Below, one piece after another: positions 1-5,694 of a DNA stretch of 10,307 nt; the first letter of the stretch is position 1; each line of letters starts with the position of its first letter. The DNA lies in NCBI GenBank assembly GCA_023424865.1, contig JAFADM010000362.1, forward strand, positions 1-10,307, in the 5' to 3' direction. Position numbers and translations under genes: made by a program. The notes below the pieces were generated by a model that made no database searches, was not told where the DNA came from, and saw only the letters and a program-made list of their open reading frames with translations. Origin of the DNA: Bacillota bacterium (GTDB lineage Bacteria; Bacillota_A; Clostridia; DSM-8532).

Positions 1-88
1 CCAGCAAGGCTAACGAGCTGTTTTTCGAACCGGGCATCTCAAGGCTTCCCTTAAGCGCATCGGTACGGGTAACTTCAATCCAACGCAT
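1..88 (-). CDS. MurA-like enolpyruvyl transferase, N-terminal fragment (partial)
   Basis: This is the first 29 codons of a gene that leaves the window. The peptide starts MRWIEVTRTDALKG and continues to a PGSKNSSLALL motif. In the enolpyruvyl transferase family the first strand is followed by L-x-G, then (S/P)GSKN or SGAKN near residues 15-25, which binds the UDP-sugar or shikimate substrate. SKN with Asn favours MurA (UDP-N-acetylglucosamine 1-carboxyvinyltransferase, first committed step of peptidoglycan synthesis, cytoplasmic), because AroA normally has SKS. The PG before SKN is more AroA-like, so the split is not fully certain. The ATG at 86-88 is preceded on the minus strand by AGGA six bases upstream. 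It has its own promoter at 222-250 and a leader of about 125 nt. Everything after residue 29 is outside the window. Confidence 0.6.
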   Translation of the reverse strand, partial: MRWIEVTRTDALKGSLEMPGSKNSSLALL

Positions 89-128
89 AATCAATCCTGC
101 TTTCTTTTGTAGACTGATGGACACTTAA

Positions 129-198
129 GCGGGCATAGCCCGCAACCCAATGGATCCTAAAAGCGCCGATGAAACAGCTTGTTTTTTTACTGGCGCTT
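129..198 (-). promoter_or_regulatory. Structured 5' leader of the MurA-like gene (two hairpins)
   Basis: Two stem-loops lie between the minus-strand promoter and the MurA-like start. One is GCGGG/CCCGC with a 5-nt loop at 129-143. The other pairs AAGCGCC at 161-167 with GGCGCTT at 192-198, with AAAC/GTTT able to pair inside it. On the minus strand the second stem is followed only by a short TTTT-AGG tract, so it is at best a weak attenuator. No known riboswitch family was recognised. Confidence 0.35.
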
Positions 199-221
199 CA
201 TAGCTATAAGATGCTATTGGT

Positions 222-250
222 ATTATATCCGATCTCATACGTATTGTTAA
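222..250 (-). promoter_or_regulatory. Sigma-A-type promoter for the MurA-like gene
   Basis: Read on the minus strand, -35 TTAACA (245-250) and -10 TATAAT (222-227) are separated by 17 bp. The -10 is perfect and the -35 differs from TTGACA at one base. Transcription should start near 215. This is the only good promoter seen in the 330-bp gap between the alcohol dehydrogenase stop and the MurA-like start. Confidence 0.7.
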
Positions 251-253
251 TCA

Positions 254-276
254 TTTTTTGTATTTTATACAAAAAA
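254..276. repeat. Perfect 10-bp AT-rich inverted repeat next to the promoter
   Basis: TTTTTTGTAT at 254-263 and ATACAAAAAA at 267-276 are perfect inverted repeats around a TTT centre. The repeat ends 4 bp upstream (minus sense) of the -35 box of the MurA-like promoter. Only one G:C pair is present, so an RNA hairpin would be weak. A protein operator or an AT-rich upstream promoter element fits better. It could also be a bidirectional terminator remnant. Confidence 0.45.
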
Positions 277-366
277 TCGAATTTATATTAGGCAGTCTGT
301 TAAATTGGATGAGTGAAGCCGCTCTATATCTTATTGAAAAAAAGGATTTTAATGCCAGGATACGAC

Positions 367-403
367 AGAAGGCCAAACCGCATAACCCGCGATTTGGCCT
401 TCT
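367..403 (-). terminator. Probable intrinsic terminator after the alcohol dehydrogenase
   Basis: AGAAGGCCAAA (367-377) and TTTGGCCTTCT (393-403) form a perfect 11-bp stem with a 15-nt loop, 14 bases past the stop codon of the minus-strand gene. The 3' arm runs into CTTCTGTCGT on the minus strand, which is only a poor U tract. The position and perfect stem support transcript-end function, but the weak U run lowers certainty. Confidence 0.55.
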
Positions 404-417
404 ATCTGAAAACTCAT

Positions 418-1521
418 TTACACACTTTCTTCAAACATGGTACGAATTTGTGCTTCCGTAATGGGGAAGGGCATGTTGCCCACATTCTTCGCTTTAATTG
501 CCATAGCCGCATAACGATCCTTTTGCTGTACGGTCAGCTTTTCCTTACCGGGCATAAGAGGATCCAGAAGTGCGCCGAAGGCATCAATGTCAGAGGCACC
601 GAAGGCCTTAAGTATGGCATCCACGGTTTCCTTAGCATAGCTGCAGGAGGTGCGGAGCAGCGCTGTAAGTAAAAGACCGTTGGCTCTTCCGTGATCAATA
701 TCGTGAAAATAGGTGAGGGAATAGCCCATGGCATGAACCACAGTGGTACCTGTGTGGGCAATGACAATGCCGCCCAAACAGGAAGCATAAAGGAGAACCT
801 CCCTATCCTCGGGAGTGAGAATACCTTTTTTCAGTGCTTCCATGGTTTTCCCGATGAGAGCAATAGCTTCCAGGGCAAGTGCGTCGCTGACAAGGCCTGC
901 CCGGTTGGACAGCATTCCCTCAACCACATGGGAAAGAGCATCCAGAGCCGTGTTGCGGGTGGTGATAAGGCCCAGCTCCTGCGTATAGGCCGCATCCAGA
1001 AAGGCCAGCTTGGGGAAAATGGAGGGGGAGGCAATGCTGGTTTTGGTCTCCGCAGCATCGTTGGTAAGGATGGAATATTGGGTCACCTCGCTGCCGGTTC
1101 CGGAGGTAGTGGGTACAAGGGCCAGTGGGAGTACCTTTTTAGGGTCAAAGCCCAATGAGAAAAGGGCATCGTCTGCAATATCAGGATGGCTTGCAAGTAT
1201 GGCAATGGCTTTGGCCGCGTCCATGGGGCTGCCGCCGCCGATTCCTACGATAAAATCCGCTCCGAAGGCCCGGGCACTGTCGCCGCCCTTACGAACGCTG
1301 GGGATTGTGGGATTACTATCGACCTCGTCAAAAACAGCATAGGGGATTTGAACGGATTCCAGAGCATCCGTAACGTCCTTCAGGGAGCCGTTTTTCTTGG
1401 CAGATGAGCGGCCGGTTACAATGAGAGCCCTGGTGCCCAGGGTTTTAAACAGTGGGGCATTGCTCTTAATGCAGCCTGGGCCTGAAAGAACCTGAGTGGG
1501 CATAAAGAATTTTAAATTCAC
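418..1521 (-). CDS. Iron-dependent alcohol dehydrogenase (group III, Fe-ADH)
   Basis: A 367-residue NAD(P)-dependent Fe-ADH, cytoplasmic, interconverting an alcohol and an aldehyde or ketone; the substrate cannot be read from sequence. Visible signatures are the nucleotide motif GGGSPMD (residues 95-101), PTTSGTGSE (137-145), and the metal ligands Asp194 and His198 (in LDALSH), His263 and His277 (in DHGRANG). All four are present and their spacing matches FucO-type enzymes. The total length is slightly under the usual 380-390. The start is the GTG at 1521, chosen because GAGGAGGT sits 7 bases upstream and a promoter lies just behind it; the in-frame ATG at 1617 would lie upstream of that promoter and add a hydrophobic stretch foreign to the family. 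It is monocistronic and divergent from the pyrimidine genes. A role in clearing an aldehyde from that pathway is possible but unproven. Confidence 0.92.
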   Translation of the reverse strand: MNLKFFMPTQVLSGPGCIKSNAPLFKTLGTRALIVTGRSSAKKNGSLKDVTDALESVQIPYAVFDEVDSNPTIPSVRKGGDSARAFGADFIVGIGGGSPMDAAKAIAILASHPDIADDALFSLGFDPKKVLPLALVPTTSGTGSEVTQYSILTNDAAETKTSIASPSIFPKLAFLDAAYTQELGLITTRNTALDALSHVVEGMLSNRAGLVSDALALEAIALIGKTMEALKKGILTPEDREVLLYASCLGGIVIAHTGTTVVHAMGYSLTYFHDIDHGRANGLLLTALLRTSCSYAKETVDAILKAFGASDIDAFGALLDPLMPGKEKLTVQQKDRYAAMAIKAKNVGNMPFPITEAQIRTMFEESV

Positions 1522-1528
1522 AAAAAAT

Positions 1529-1536
1529 ACCTCCTC
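1529..1536 (-). promoter_or_regulatory. Ribosome binding site fixing the GTG start of the Fe-ADH
   Basis: GAGGAGGT on the minus strand, 7 nt upstream of the GTG at 1519-1521. It decides the start: the longer ORF beginning at 1617 has no comparable site and lies outside the predicted transcript. Confidence 0.85.
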
Positions 1537-1549
1537 GCTGAAAGCGAAT

Positions 1550-1578
1550 TTTAAAGTCATGAAAAGAAAAAATGTCAA
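1550..1578 (-). promoter_or_regulatory. Sigma-A-type promoter of the Fe-ADH gene
   Basis: On the minus strand, a perfect -35 TTGACA (1573-1578), a 17-bp spacer and -10 TTTAAA (1550-1555). The expected start near 1543 gives a leader of only about 20 nt. A weak CCCT/AGGG stem followed by T-rich sequence lies just upstream and is probably not functional. Confidence 0.7.
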
Positions 1579-1690
1579 TAAAAATAAAATAAACCCCTCT
1601 TTAGGGAGTATGTTCAATAAACCTACTCTACAGGATAAAACGCGGTTTTACAAGCAAATGAATAAAATCTCCTCATAAACCGGAACCCGC

Positions 1691-1727
1691 GTAAACTGCC
1701 GCACAAAGGGTGTTGTGCTGCATTTAC
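1691..1727. repeat. Large imperfect inverted repeat in the divergent control region
   Basis: A 37-bp dyad. The inner arms GCACAA (1701-1706) and TTGTGC (1713-1718) are perfect around a 6-nt centre. They continue outward through TGC/GCA and end in GTAAA (1691-1695) and TTTAC (1723-1727), with one mismatch and one bulge. No T run follows on either strand, so it is unlikely to be a terminator. It lies between the Fe-ADH promoter and the dihydropyrimidinase promoter, where an operator for a shared regulator could sit. Confidence 0.45.
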
Positions 1728-1765
1728 AAACAAAAAGGGCATGTTATATTTGTGATGAAGAAACA

Positions 1766-1795
1766 TAGACAAGAAGGGGACGTGGGTGCTATAAT
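1766..1795 (+). promoter_or_regulatory. Promoter of the dihydropyrimidinase leader
   Basis: A perfect -10 TATAAT at 1790-1795 with TAGACA at 1766-1771 as -35, spacer 18 bp. Transcription should start near 1802, immediately before the first leader hairpin, which supports the call. Confidence 0.6.
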
Positions 1796-1801
1796 CATGT
1801 T

Positions 1802-2004
1802 CATGCCGGATGTATCAGAAGCACATTTGCTAATGGGAATGACGGCATAACGCAGCGCTCCTTGTGGAGTCAACGGGAGGGCGGTGCATGTTACACGGCG
1901 ATGTAGCCGATAAAGCGTATTTGAATAAATAAAAGAATTGAATAACACTTAAACGATAGCAAGGGCGCTCATGAAAGGTAATGGATTTTCATGTGCGCTT
2001 TTTT
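1802..2004 (+). promoter_or_regulatory. Attenuator-like structured leader of dihydropyrimidinase
   Basis: About 200 nt of non-coding leader between promoter and start. ATGCCG (1803-1808) pairs with CGGCAT (1843-1848), closing a 34-nt internal region. CTCC-TTGT-GGAG (1858-1869) is a small hairpin. CGGC/GCCG (1896-1899 and 1906-1909) is another. GCGCTCCTTG (1855-1864) can pair with CAAGGGCGC (1960-1968), 9 bp with one bulged base. That second segment is the 5' side of the terminator at 1965-2004, so the two folds exclude each other, as in a riboswitch or protein-controlled attenuator. I compared it from memory with the purine, TPP, THF, ykkC, T-box, c-di-GMP and PyrR-site patterns and saw no match. 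Confidence 0.45.
1965..2004 (+). terminator. Intrinsic terminator inside the dihydropyrimidinase leader
   Basis: The arms 1965-1976 (GCGCTCATGAAA) and 1987-1998 (TTTCATGTGCGC) form 12 pairs with one mismatch and a 10-nt loop. The stem is followed by six T at 1999-2004 and TTTTT a few bases later. It lies 48 bp before the ATG and after no gene on this strand, so it should control read-through into the downstream gene rather than end an operon. Confidence 0.75.
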
Positions 2005-2052
2005 AGTTTTTAAGGAAGTCGGATACGCCAAATGAAAAGGAGTGTGGATTAA

Positions 2053-3414
2053 ATGGATTTAGTCATTAAAAACGGTCTTGTAATTAATGCCAACAGCCGC
2101 TTCAAGGCGGATATCGGCATCAAGAACGGAAAAATTGCCGCAATAGGCGAGGGCTTGGATACCAAAGGCGCAGAGGTGGTGGACGCTGAAGGCAAATATG
2201 TTCTCCCCGGAGCCATTGACGTTCATACCCATCTGCAGATGCCCTTTGGCGGTACGGTTTCATCCGACAGCTACTTTGCCGGAACCCGGGCGGCAGCCTG
2301 CGGCGGTGTGACCACGGTTTTTGATTTCTGCATGCAAAGAAAAGGCATGGGCATCATTGAGACCGTGGAGGGAAGGGATGCTCTGTGCGCTCCCCAGGCC
2401 TGTGTGGATTATGCCTTTCATGTAGGGCTTACCGACTTAACCGACGCTGTGCTGGAGGAGTTTAAGGCCGCCTGCGACTACGGTGTGCCCAGCTTTAAAA
2501 TGTTTATGGTCTACAAAAAAGAAGGCCTTATGGTAAATGACGGAGACATTTACAAGGCCCTGGTAAGAGCCAAAGAAACAGGGGCTCTGGTCAGTGTGCA
2601 TGCGGAGAACCCGGATGTTATCGACCTTCGTATTGCTCAGTATCTTAAGGAAGGTAAAACCAGCGCCTGGTACCATTACATGAGCCGTCCCGAATTTGTG
2701 GAGGCGGAAGCCGATATTCGCGCTATTCATTGGGCCAAGGCTACGGGAGCTCCCTTATACATTGTCCATCTGGCTAATAAGGAAGGAGCCGAGGCGGTTA
2801 AAGCGGCAGTCAGCGAAGGCTATGAGATATATGCCGAGACCTGTCCCCAGTACCTTCATTTCACCAGTGATGTGTATAAGAGGGAGGACGGGCGCAATTT
2901 TGTCTGCTCGCCGCCCATGAAGAACCAGGAAAGCCAGGATGCGCTTTGGAAAGGCATCAAGCAGGGGTATATTTCCACTGTGGCTACGGATCATTGTCCC
3001 TTCCAGAGTACGGAAAAGGATTGGGGAAAGGATGATTTTACTAAAATACCCAATGGCTGTATGGGTATTGAAAACCTCTATCCCTATATGCTGGGAGAGG
3101 CGGGCAAGGGCCGTTTATCCTTTGAGCGCGCCGTTGAGCTGTGCAGCTACAATCCGGCAAAAATCTTCGGCTGCAAGACCAAGGGCTTCCTGGCCCCCGG
3201 CTATGACGCCGACGTGGTGATTTATGATCCTGAAAAATCCTTTACCGTGAGCCGGTCCAATATGCATTCCGATGTGGATTATACAATATGGGAAGGCCTT
3301 GAGGTAAAAGGCTATCCTCTTAAAACCTACTCCCGGGGAAAGCTGGTTTACGATAACGGGGATTTTGTAGGAGAAGCCGGATGGGGCAAATTCTTAAAAA
3401 GAGACAGAAGCTGA
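2053..3414 (+). CDS. Dihydropyrimidinase / D-hydantoinase
   Basis: A 453-residue cyclic amidohydrolase, second step of reductive pyrimidine breakdown: dihydrouracil or dihydrothymine is hydrolysed to N-carbamoyl-beta-alanine or its methyl form, in the cytoplasm. The binuclear metal site is complete: His58 and His60 in DVHTH, the Lys to be carboxylated at 149 (SFKMF), His183 (VHAEN), His239 (IVHLAN) and Asp313 (ATDHCPF). Tyr154, Ser286 and Asn334 match substrate-contact positions of the family. The length is usual (about 450-480). The ATG at 2053 has AAGGAG 10 bases upstream. It follows an attenuator-like leader and is closed by a terminator at 3442-3478. The neighbouring preT/preA genes supply its substrate, which favours dihydropyrimidinase over a pure hydantoinase. 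Confidence 0.93.
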   Translation: MDLVIKNGLVINANSRFKADIGIKNGKIAAIGEGLDTKGAEVVDAEGKYVLPGAIDVHTHLQMPFGGTVSSDSYFAGTRAAACGGVTTVFDFCMQRKGMGIIETVEGRDALCAPQACVDYAFHVGLTDLTDAVLEEFKAACDYGVPSFKMFMVYKKEGLMVNDGDIYKALVRAKETGALVSVHAENPDVIDLRIAQYLKEGKTSAWYHYMSRPEFVEAEADIRAIHWAKATGAPLYIVHLANKEGAEAVKAAVSEGYEIYAETCPQYLHFTSDVYKREDGRNFVCSPPMKNQESQDALWKGIKQGYISTVATDHCPFQSTEKDWGKDDFTKIPNGCMGIENLYPYMLGEAGKGRLSFERAVELCSYNPAKIFGCKTKGFLAPGYDADVVIYDPEKSFTVSRSNMHSDVDYTIWEGLEVKGYPLKTYSRGKLVYDNGDFVGEAGWGKFLKRDRS

Positions 3415-3441
3415 TAAAGAGAGCCGTTAAGTAATAAAACC

Positions 3442-3478
3442 AATATAAATTGCGGCGTTATACGCCGCATTTATATTT
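3442..3478 (+). terminator. Intrinsic terminator after dihydropyrimidinase
   Basis: TGCGGCGT (3451-3458) and ACGCCGCA (3462-3469) form a perfect stem with a 3-nt loop. It is extended by AATATAAA/TTTATATT pairs with one bulged T, about 16 bp in all, ending in a T/A-rich tail (TTTATATTT). It lies 28 bp after the stop. The preT-preA pair therefore probably has its own promoter or depends on read-through. Confidence 0.75.
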
Positions 3479-3479
3479 A

Positions 3480-3620
3480 ACAGCCACCCCCTGCGGAAAG
3501 TCCGTTTAGTGCAGCCGTTAGTGTCTCACGTTATTCACTTTATGATTGTGGGCACAAAAAAGTTCTCAGGCTGTCCGAGGATTTGGGTAAACGGGTAGGG
3601 GGTGTTTACAACTATACCTT
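3480..3620 (+). other. Upstream region of preT-preA, weak signals only
   Basis: No gene is seen in these bases. A poor promoter candidate is TTAGTG (3518-3523), 17 bp, TATGAT (3541-3546). GTAAAC (3587-3592) and GTTTAC (3604-3609) form a perfect 6-bp inverted repeat with an 11-nt G-rich centre, ending 11 bp before the preT ribosome binding site. It could be an operator or a leader hairpin. Confidence 0.3.
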
Positions 3621-3635
3621 AAAGGAGGAAATAGC

Positions 3636-4433
3636 ATGCCAAATTATGACAGCAGCAAGTACATGATGGCAGCCGAGGAAGCGGCACGCTGCCTTTTATG
3701 CCATGAAGCACCCTGTAGCCGGGCCTGTCCCGCAGGAATCGATCCGGCCCGGTTTATTCAGGCCCTTCGTTTCCGCAATTTTAAGGGCGGTGCAAAAAAT
3801 ATAAGGGAAAACAATGTCTTCGGAGGGGTATGTGCAAAGCTTTGCGAGGCTTCGCGCTACTGCCAGTCGGCCTGTATACGTAAAAAGCTGGACCGTCCGG
3901 TGGATATACCCGGGCTACAGGCTTTTTTGGTTGATTATGAATGGGAAAACAATATGAAAATTCTAAAACCCCTTCCTTCCAATGGAAAAAGTGCGGCCAT
4001 ACTGGGCGCCGGAATAGCCGCTGTGACCTGTGGGGCGCAGCTTGCCCTGGCAGGGTTCAAGGTGAAAATTTATGCTCTGGGTGAGGTTGCGGGCAAAGCC
4101 CTTTTAAAGGAAGCCGCACAAGGCCGCATTGACAAGGGGATCATTGAAAAGGAGCTGGAGCTTGTTAAGGAGCTGGGAGTTGAGTTTATTCCCCATGTTA
4201 ACCTGGAAACCGTTGCCGACAGGGAGGAATTCCGTGAAAGCGGCTTCGATGCCCTTGTTATTACGGCAAGAAGCGCGGTGAATACCGTACAGAGCATGTC
4301 GGGCAAGACGCCGGTATTCTTCTCCGGCGACCTTATCATTGGTCCTGACGATTATGTTTATTCCGTAAAAAAAGGCAAATTAACCGCCGGGCAAATTATT
4401 AAGCTGGTGGGTCCCAAGGAGGAGGCAGTATGA
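3636..4433 (+). CDS. Short PreT/GltD-like Fe-S protein lacking the NAD(P)H domain
   Basis: 265 residues against about 410 for Escherichia coli PreT, the subunit that passes NADH electrons to PreA. The N-terminal double [4Fe-4S] domain of the DPYD/GltD family is intact: Cys19, 22, 27, 31 and Cys66, 70, 76, 80, with Gln95 near the position of the fourth ligand in mammalian enzyme. The Rossmann segment starts at GAGIAA (124-129), where the third Gly of GxGxxG is Ala, and the acidic ribose-binding residue after the second strand is Ala147. After FDALVIT (204-210) the chain jumps within about 20 residues to FFSGDLIIGPD, the second FAD half. The whole NAD(P)H domain is missing and the ATG motif is lost. 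AAAGGAGG lies 7 bases before the ATG, and the stop overlaps preA by 4 bp. The frame is clean, so it reads as a shrunken functional protein, not a fresh pseudogene. Identity as a PreA partner is inferred from the overlap. Confidence 0.75.
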   Translation: MPNYDSSKYMMAAEEAARCLLCHEAPCSRACPAGIDPARFIQALRFRNFKGGAKNIRENNVFGGVCAKLCEASRYCQSACIRKKLDRPVDIPGLQAFLVDYEWENNMKILKPLPSNGKSAAILGAGIAAVTCGAQLALAGFKVKIYALGEVAGKALLKEAAQGRIDKGIIEKELELVKELGVEFIPHVNLETVADREEFRESGFDALVITARSAVNTVQSMSGKTPVFFSGDLIIGPDDYVYSVKKGKLTAGQIIKLVGPKEEAV

Positions 4434-5608
4434 ATCCGTTAGCCATGAAATTCTGCGGTCTTGAAACCGATAATCCCTTTTTCCTGTCCTCTTCCTGTGT
4501 GGCCGGGAATTACGAAATGTGTGCCCGTGCCCTGGACATGGGCTGGGGTGGCATTGTCACCAAAACCTTCGGCTTCTATGTGCCCAATGAGCTTTCCCCC
4601 CGCTTTGATGCAGTGTATAAGGAGGGCACTCCCTTCGTGGGCTTTAAGAACCTGGAGCAAATTTCCGACAAGCCCCTGGATGAAAACCTCAAATGGGTGG
4701 AAAGGCTCAAAAGGGATTATCCCCATAAAGGTGTCATTGTCTCTATAATGGGCGAAACAGAGGAAGAGTGGACAAAAATCGCTCAAATGGCACAGCAGGC
4801 CGGGGCGGATATTCTGGAATGTAATTTTTCCTGTCCTCACATGGCCGAAAATGGCATGGGCTGCGACGTAGGCCAGGACACTTCCCTGGTGGAGCGCTTC
4901 TGTCAGGCTGTAAGAAAGGGTACCACCCTTCCGTTTTTGGCTAAAATGACTCCCAATATCGGAAATATGGAGCCCTCTGCCATTGCCGCCATAAAAGGCG
5001 GTGCGGACGGAATAGCAGCCATTAATACCATTAAAAGCATTACCGGGCTCAAGCTTGATAATTTAAGCTCCTATCCGGATATCCGGGGTAAATCCTCCAC
5101 CGGAGGCTATTCCGGCAAGGCTATTAAGCCCATTGCCCTACGCTTTATTAAGGATATGGCTTCCCATCCTGAGCTTAAGGGTATACCCCTAAGCGGCATG
5201 GGCGGTATTGAAACCTGGGAGGATGCCCTGGAATTTATTCTTCTGGGAGCAACCAACCTTCAGGTAACCACAGCTGTCATGCAATACGGCTACCGTATTA
5301 TAAAGGACATTGTGGAAGGCGCCCTCTTTTATCTTGAGGATTACGGCTATAAGAGCCTTAATGACCTGGTAGGCTTAGGGCTTCCCAATCTGGTTTCCCC
5401 TGATACCCTGGACAGAGGCGTGGTCTATCCTCCTTCCATAAATGAAAAGGCCTGTATTGGCTGCGGACGCTGCTACCTTTCCTGTGCAGACGGCGGGCAT
5501 CAGGCTGTGTGCTGGGCCAGCGGCCCCAGACGTCCCTCCATCCTTTTGGACAAATGTGTAGGCTGTCATCTATGTGCCCTGGTTTGCCCCACGGGAGCCA
5601 TCGGATAA
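4430..5608 (+). CDS. preA: Dihydropyrimidine dehydrogenase catalytic subunit PreA
   Basis: 392 residues, FMN- and Fe-S-containing, reducing uracil or thymine to the 5,6-dihydro base in the cytoplasm; E. coli PreA is about 411. An FMN-binding TIM barrel of the dihydroorotate dehydrogenase family covers about 1-315: SSCVAG (21-26), CNFSCPHM (131-138), GMGCDVGQD (142-150), AKMTPN (171-176), AINTIKSITG (197-206), SGMGGIETWEDA (255-266). A two-cluster ferredoxin tail follows: Cys342/345/348/352 and Cys376/379/382/386. The GMGCDVGQ segment is of the bacterial PreA type, unlike the LACGQD that carries the catalytic Cys in mammalian DPD; here a Cys (145) sits two positions earlier. The SD AAGGAGGAGG lies inside preT and the 4-bp ATGA overlap indicates translational coupling. 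The shortened partner raises the question of its electron donor. Dihydroorotate dehydrogenase is less likely. Confidence 0.9.
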   Translation: MNPLAMKFCGLETDNPFFLSSSCVAGNYEMCARALDMGWGGIVTKTFGFYVPNELSPRFDAVYKEGTPFVGFKNLEQISDKPLDENLKWVERLKRDYPHKGVIVSIMGETEEEWTKIAQMAQQAGADILECNFSCPHMAENGMGCDVGQDTSLVERFCQAVRKGTTLPFLAKMTPNIGNMEPSAIAAIKGGADGIAAINTIKSITGLKLDNLSSYPDIRGKSSTGGYSGKAIKPIALRFIKDMASHPELKGIPLSGMGGIETWEDALEFILLGATNLQVTTAVMQYGYRIIKDIVEGALFYLEDYGYKSLNDLVGLGLPNLVSPDTLDRGVVYPPSINEKACIGCGRCYLSCADGGHQAVCWASGPRRPSILLDKCVGCHLCALVCPTGAIG

Positions 5609-5644
5609 AACGGGCTTAACAGGACATATTAAAAGGATACAATA

Positions 5645-5655
5645 GTACATTGTAC
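5645..5655. promoter_or_regulatory. Possible operator dyad upstream of the trk promoter
   Basis: GTACATTGTAC is a palindrome around one central base, ending 4 bp before the -35 box. The position suits an activator or repressor site, but an 11-bp dyad can occur by chance. Confidence 0.3.
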
Positions 5656-5659
5656 CTTG

Positions 5660-5688
5660 TTGACAGGTTATTGGCAGCATTATATAAT
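5660..5688 (+). promoter_or_regulatory. Consensus sigma-A promoter of trkA-trkH
   Basis: TTGACA (5660-5665), a 17-bp spacer and TATAAT (5683-5688) match consensus at all twelve positions. Transcription should start near 5695, two bases before the first leader hairpin. A promoter this strong usually comes with downstream control, which the leader could provide. Confidence 0.85.
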
Positions 5689-5694
5689 TTTGTA

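Noticed and set aside
258..672. Two plus-strand frames (67 and 119 residues) over the region before and within the Fe-ADH end
   Set aside because: No ribosome site or family resemblance, and they overlap promoter, palindrome, terminator and the real gene on the other strand.
1597..1612. Small CCCT/AGGG hairpin followed by T-rich sequence upstream of the Fe-ADH on the minus strand, as a terminator
   Set aside because: The stem is only about five pairs, the T tract is interrupted, and no minus-strand gene is seen just upstream.
1522..1617. N-terminal extension of the Fe-ADH from an ATG at 1617, giving a hydrophobic leader-like stretch
   Set aside because: A strong promoter (1550-1578) and a GAGGAGGT ribosome site (1529-1536) lie inside it, and the family starts at the GTG-encoded MNLKFF segment.
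1895..1916. GGCGATG in the dihydropyrimidinase leader, resembling the start of the fluoride riboswitch
   Set aside because: The downstream conserved segments and the pseudoknot partner of that class are not present.
1724..1948. 74-residue minus-strand reading frame in the divergent region
   Set aside because: No ribosome site, no recognisable domain, and it runs antisense to a promoter and structured leader.
3636..4433. PreT-like gene as a recent pseudogene
   Set aside because: It has no frameshift or stop, a strong ribosome site, intact cysteines and tight coupling to preA. The missing domain is cleanly excised.
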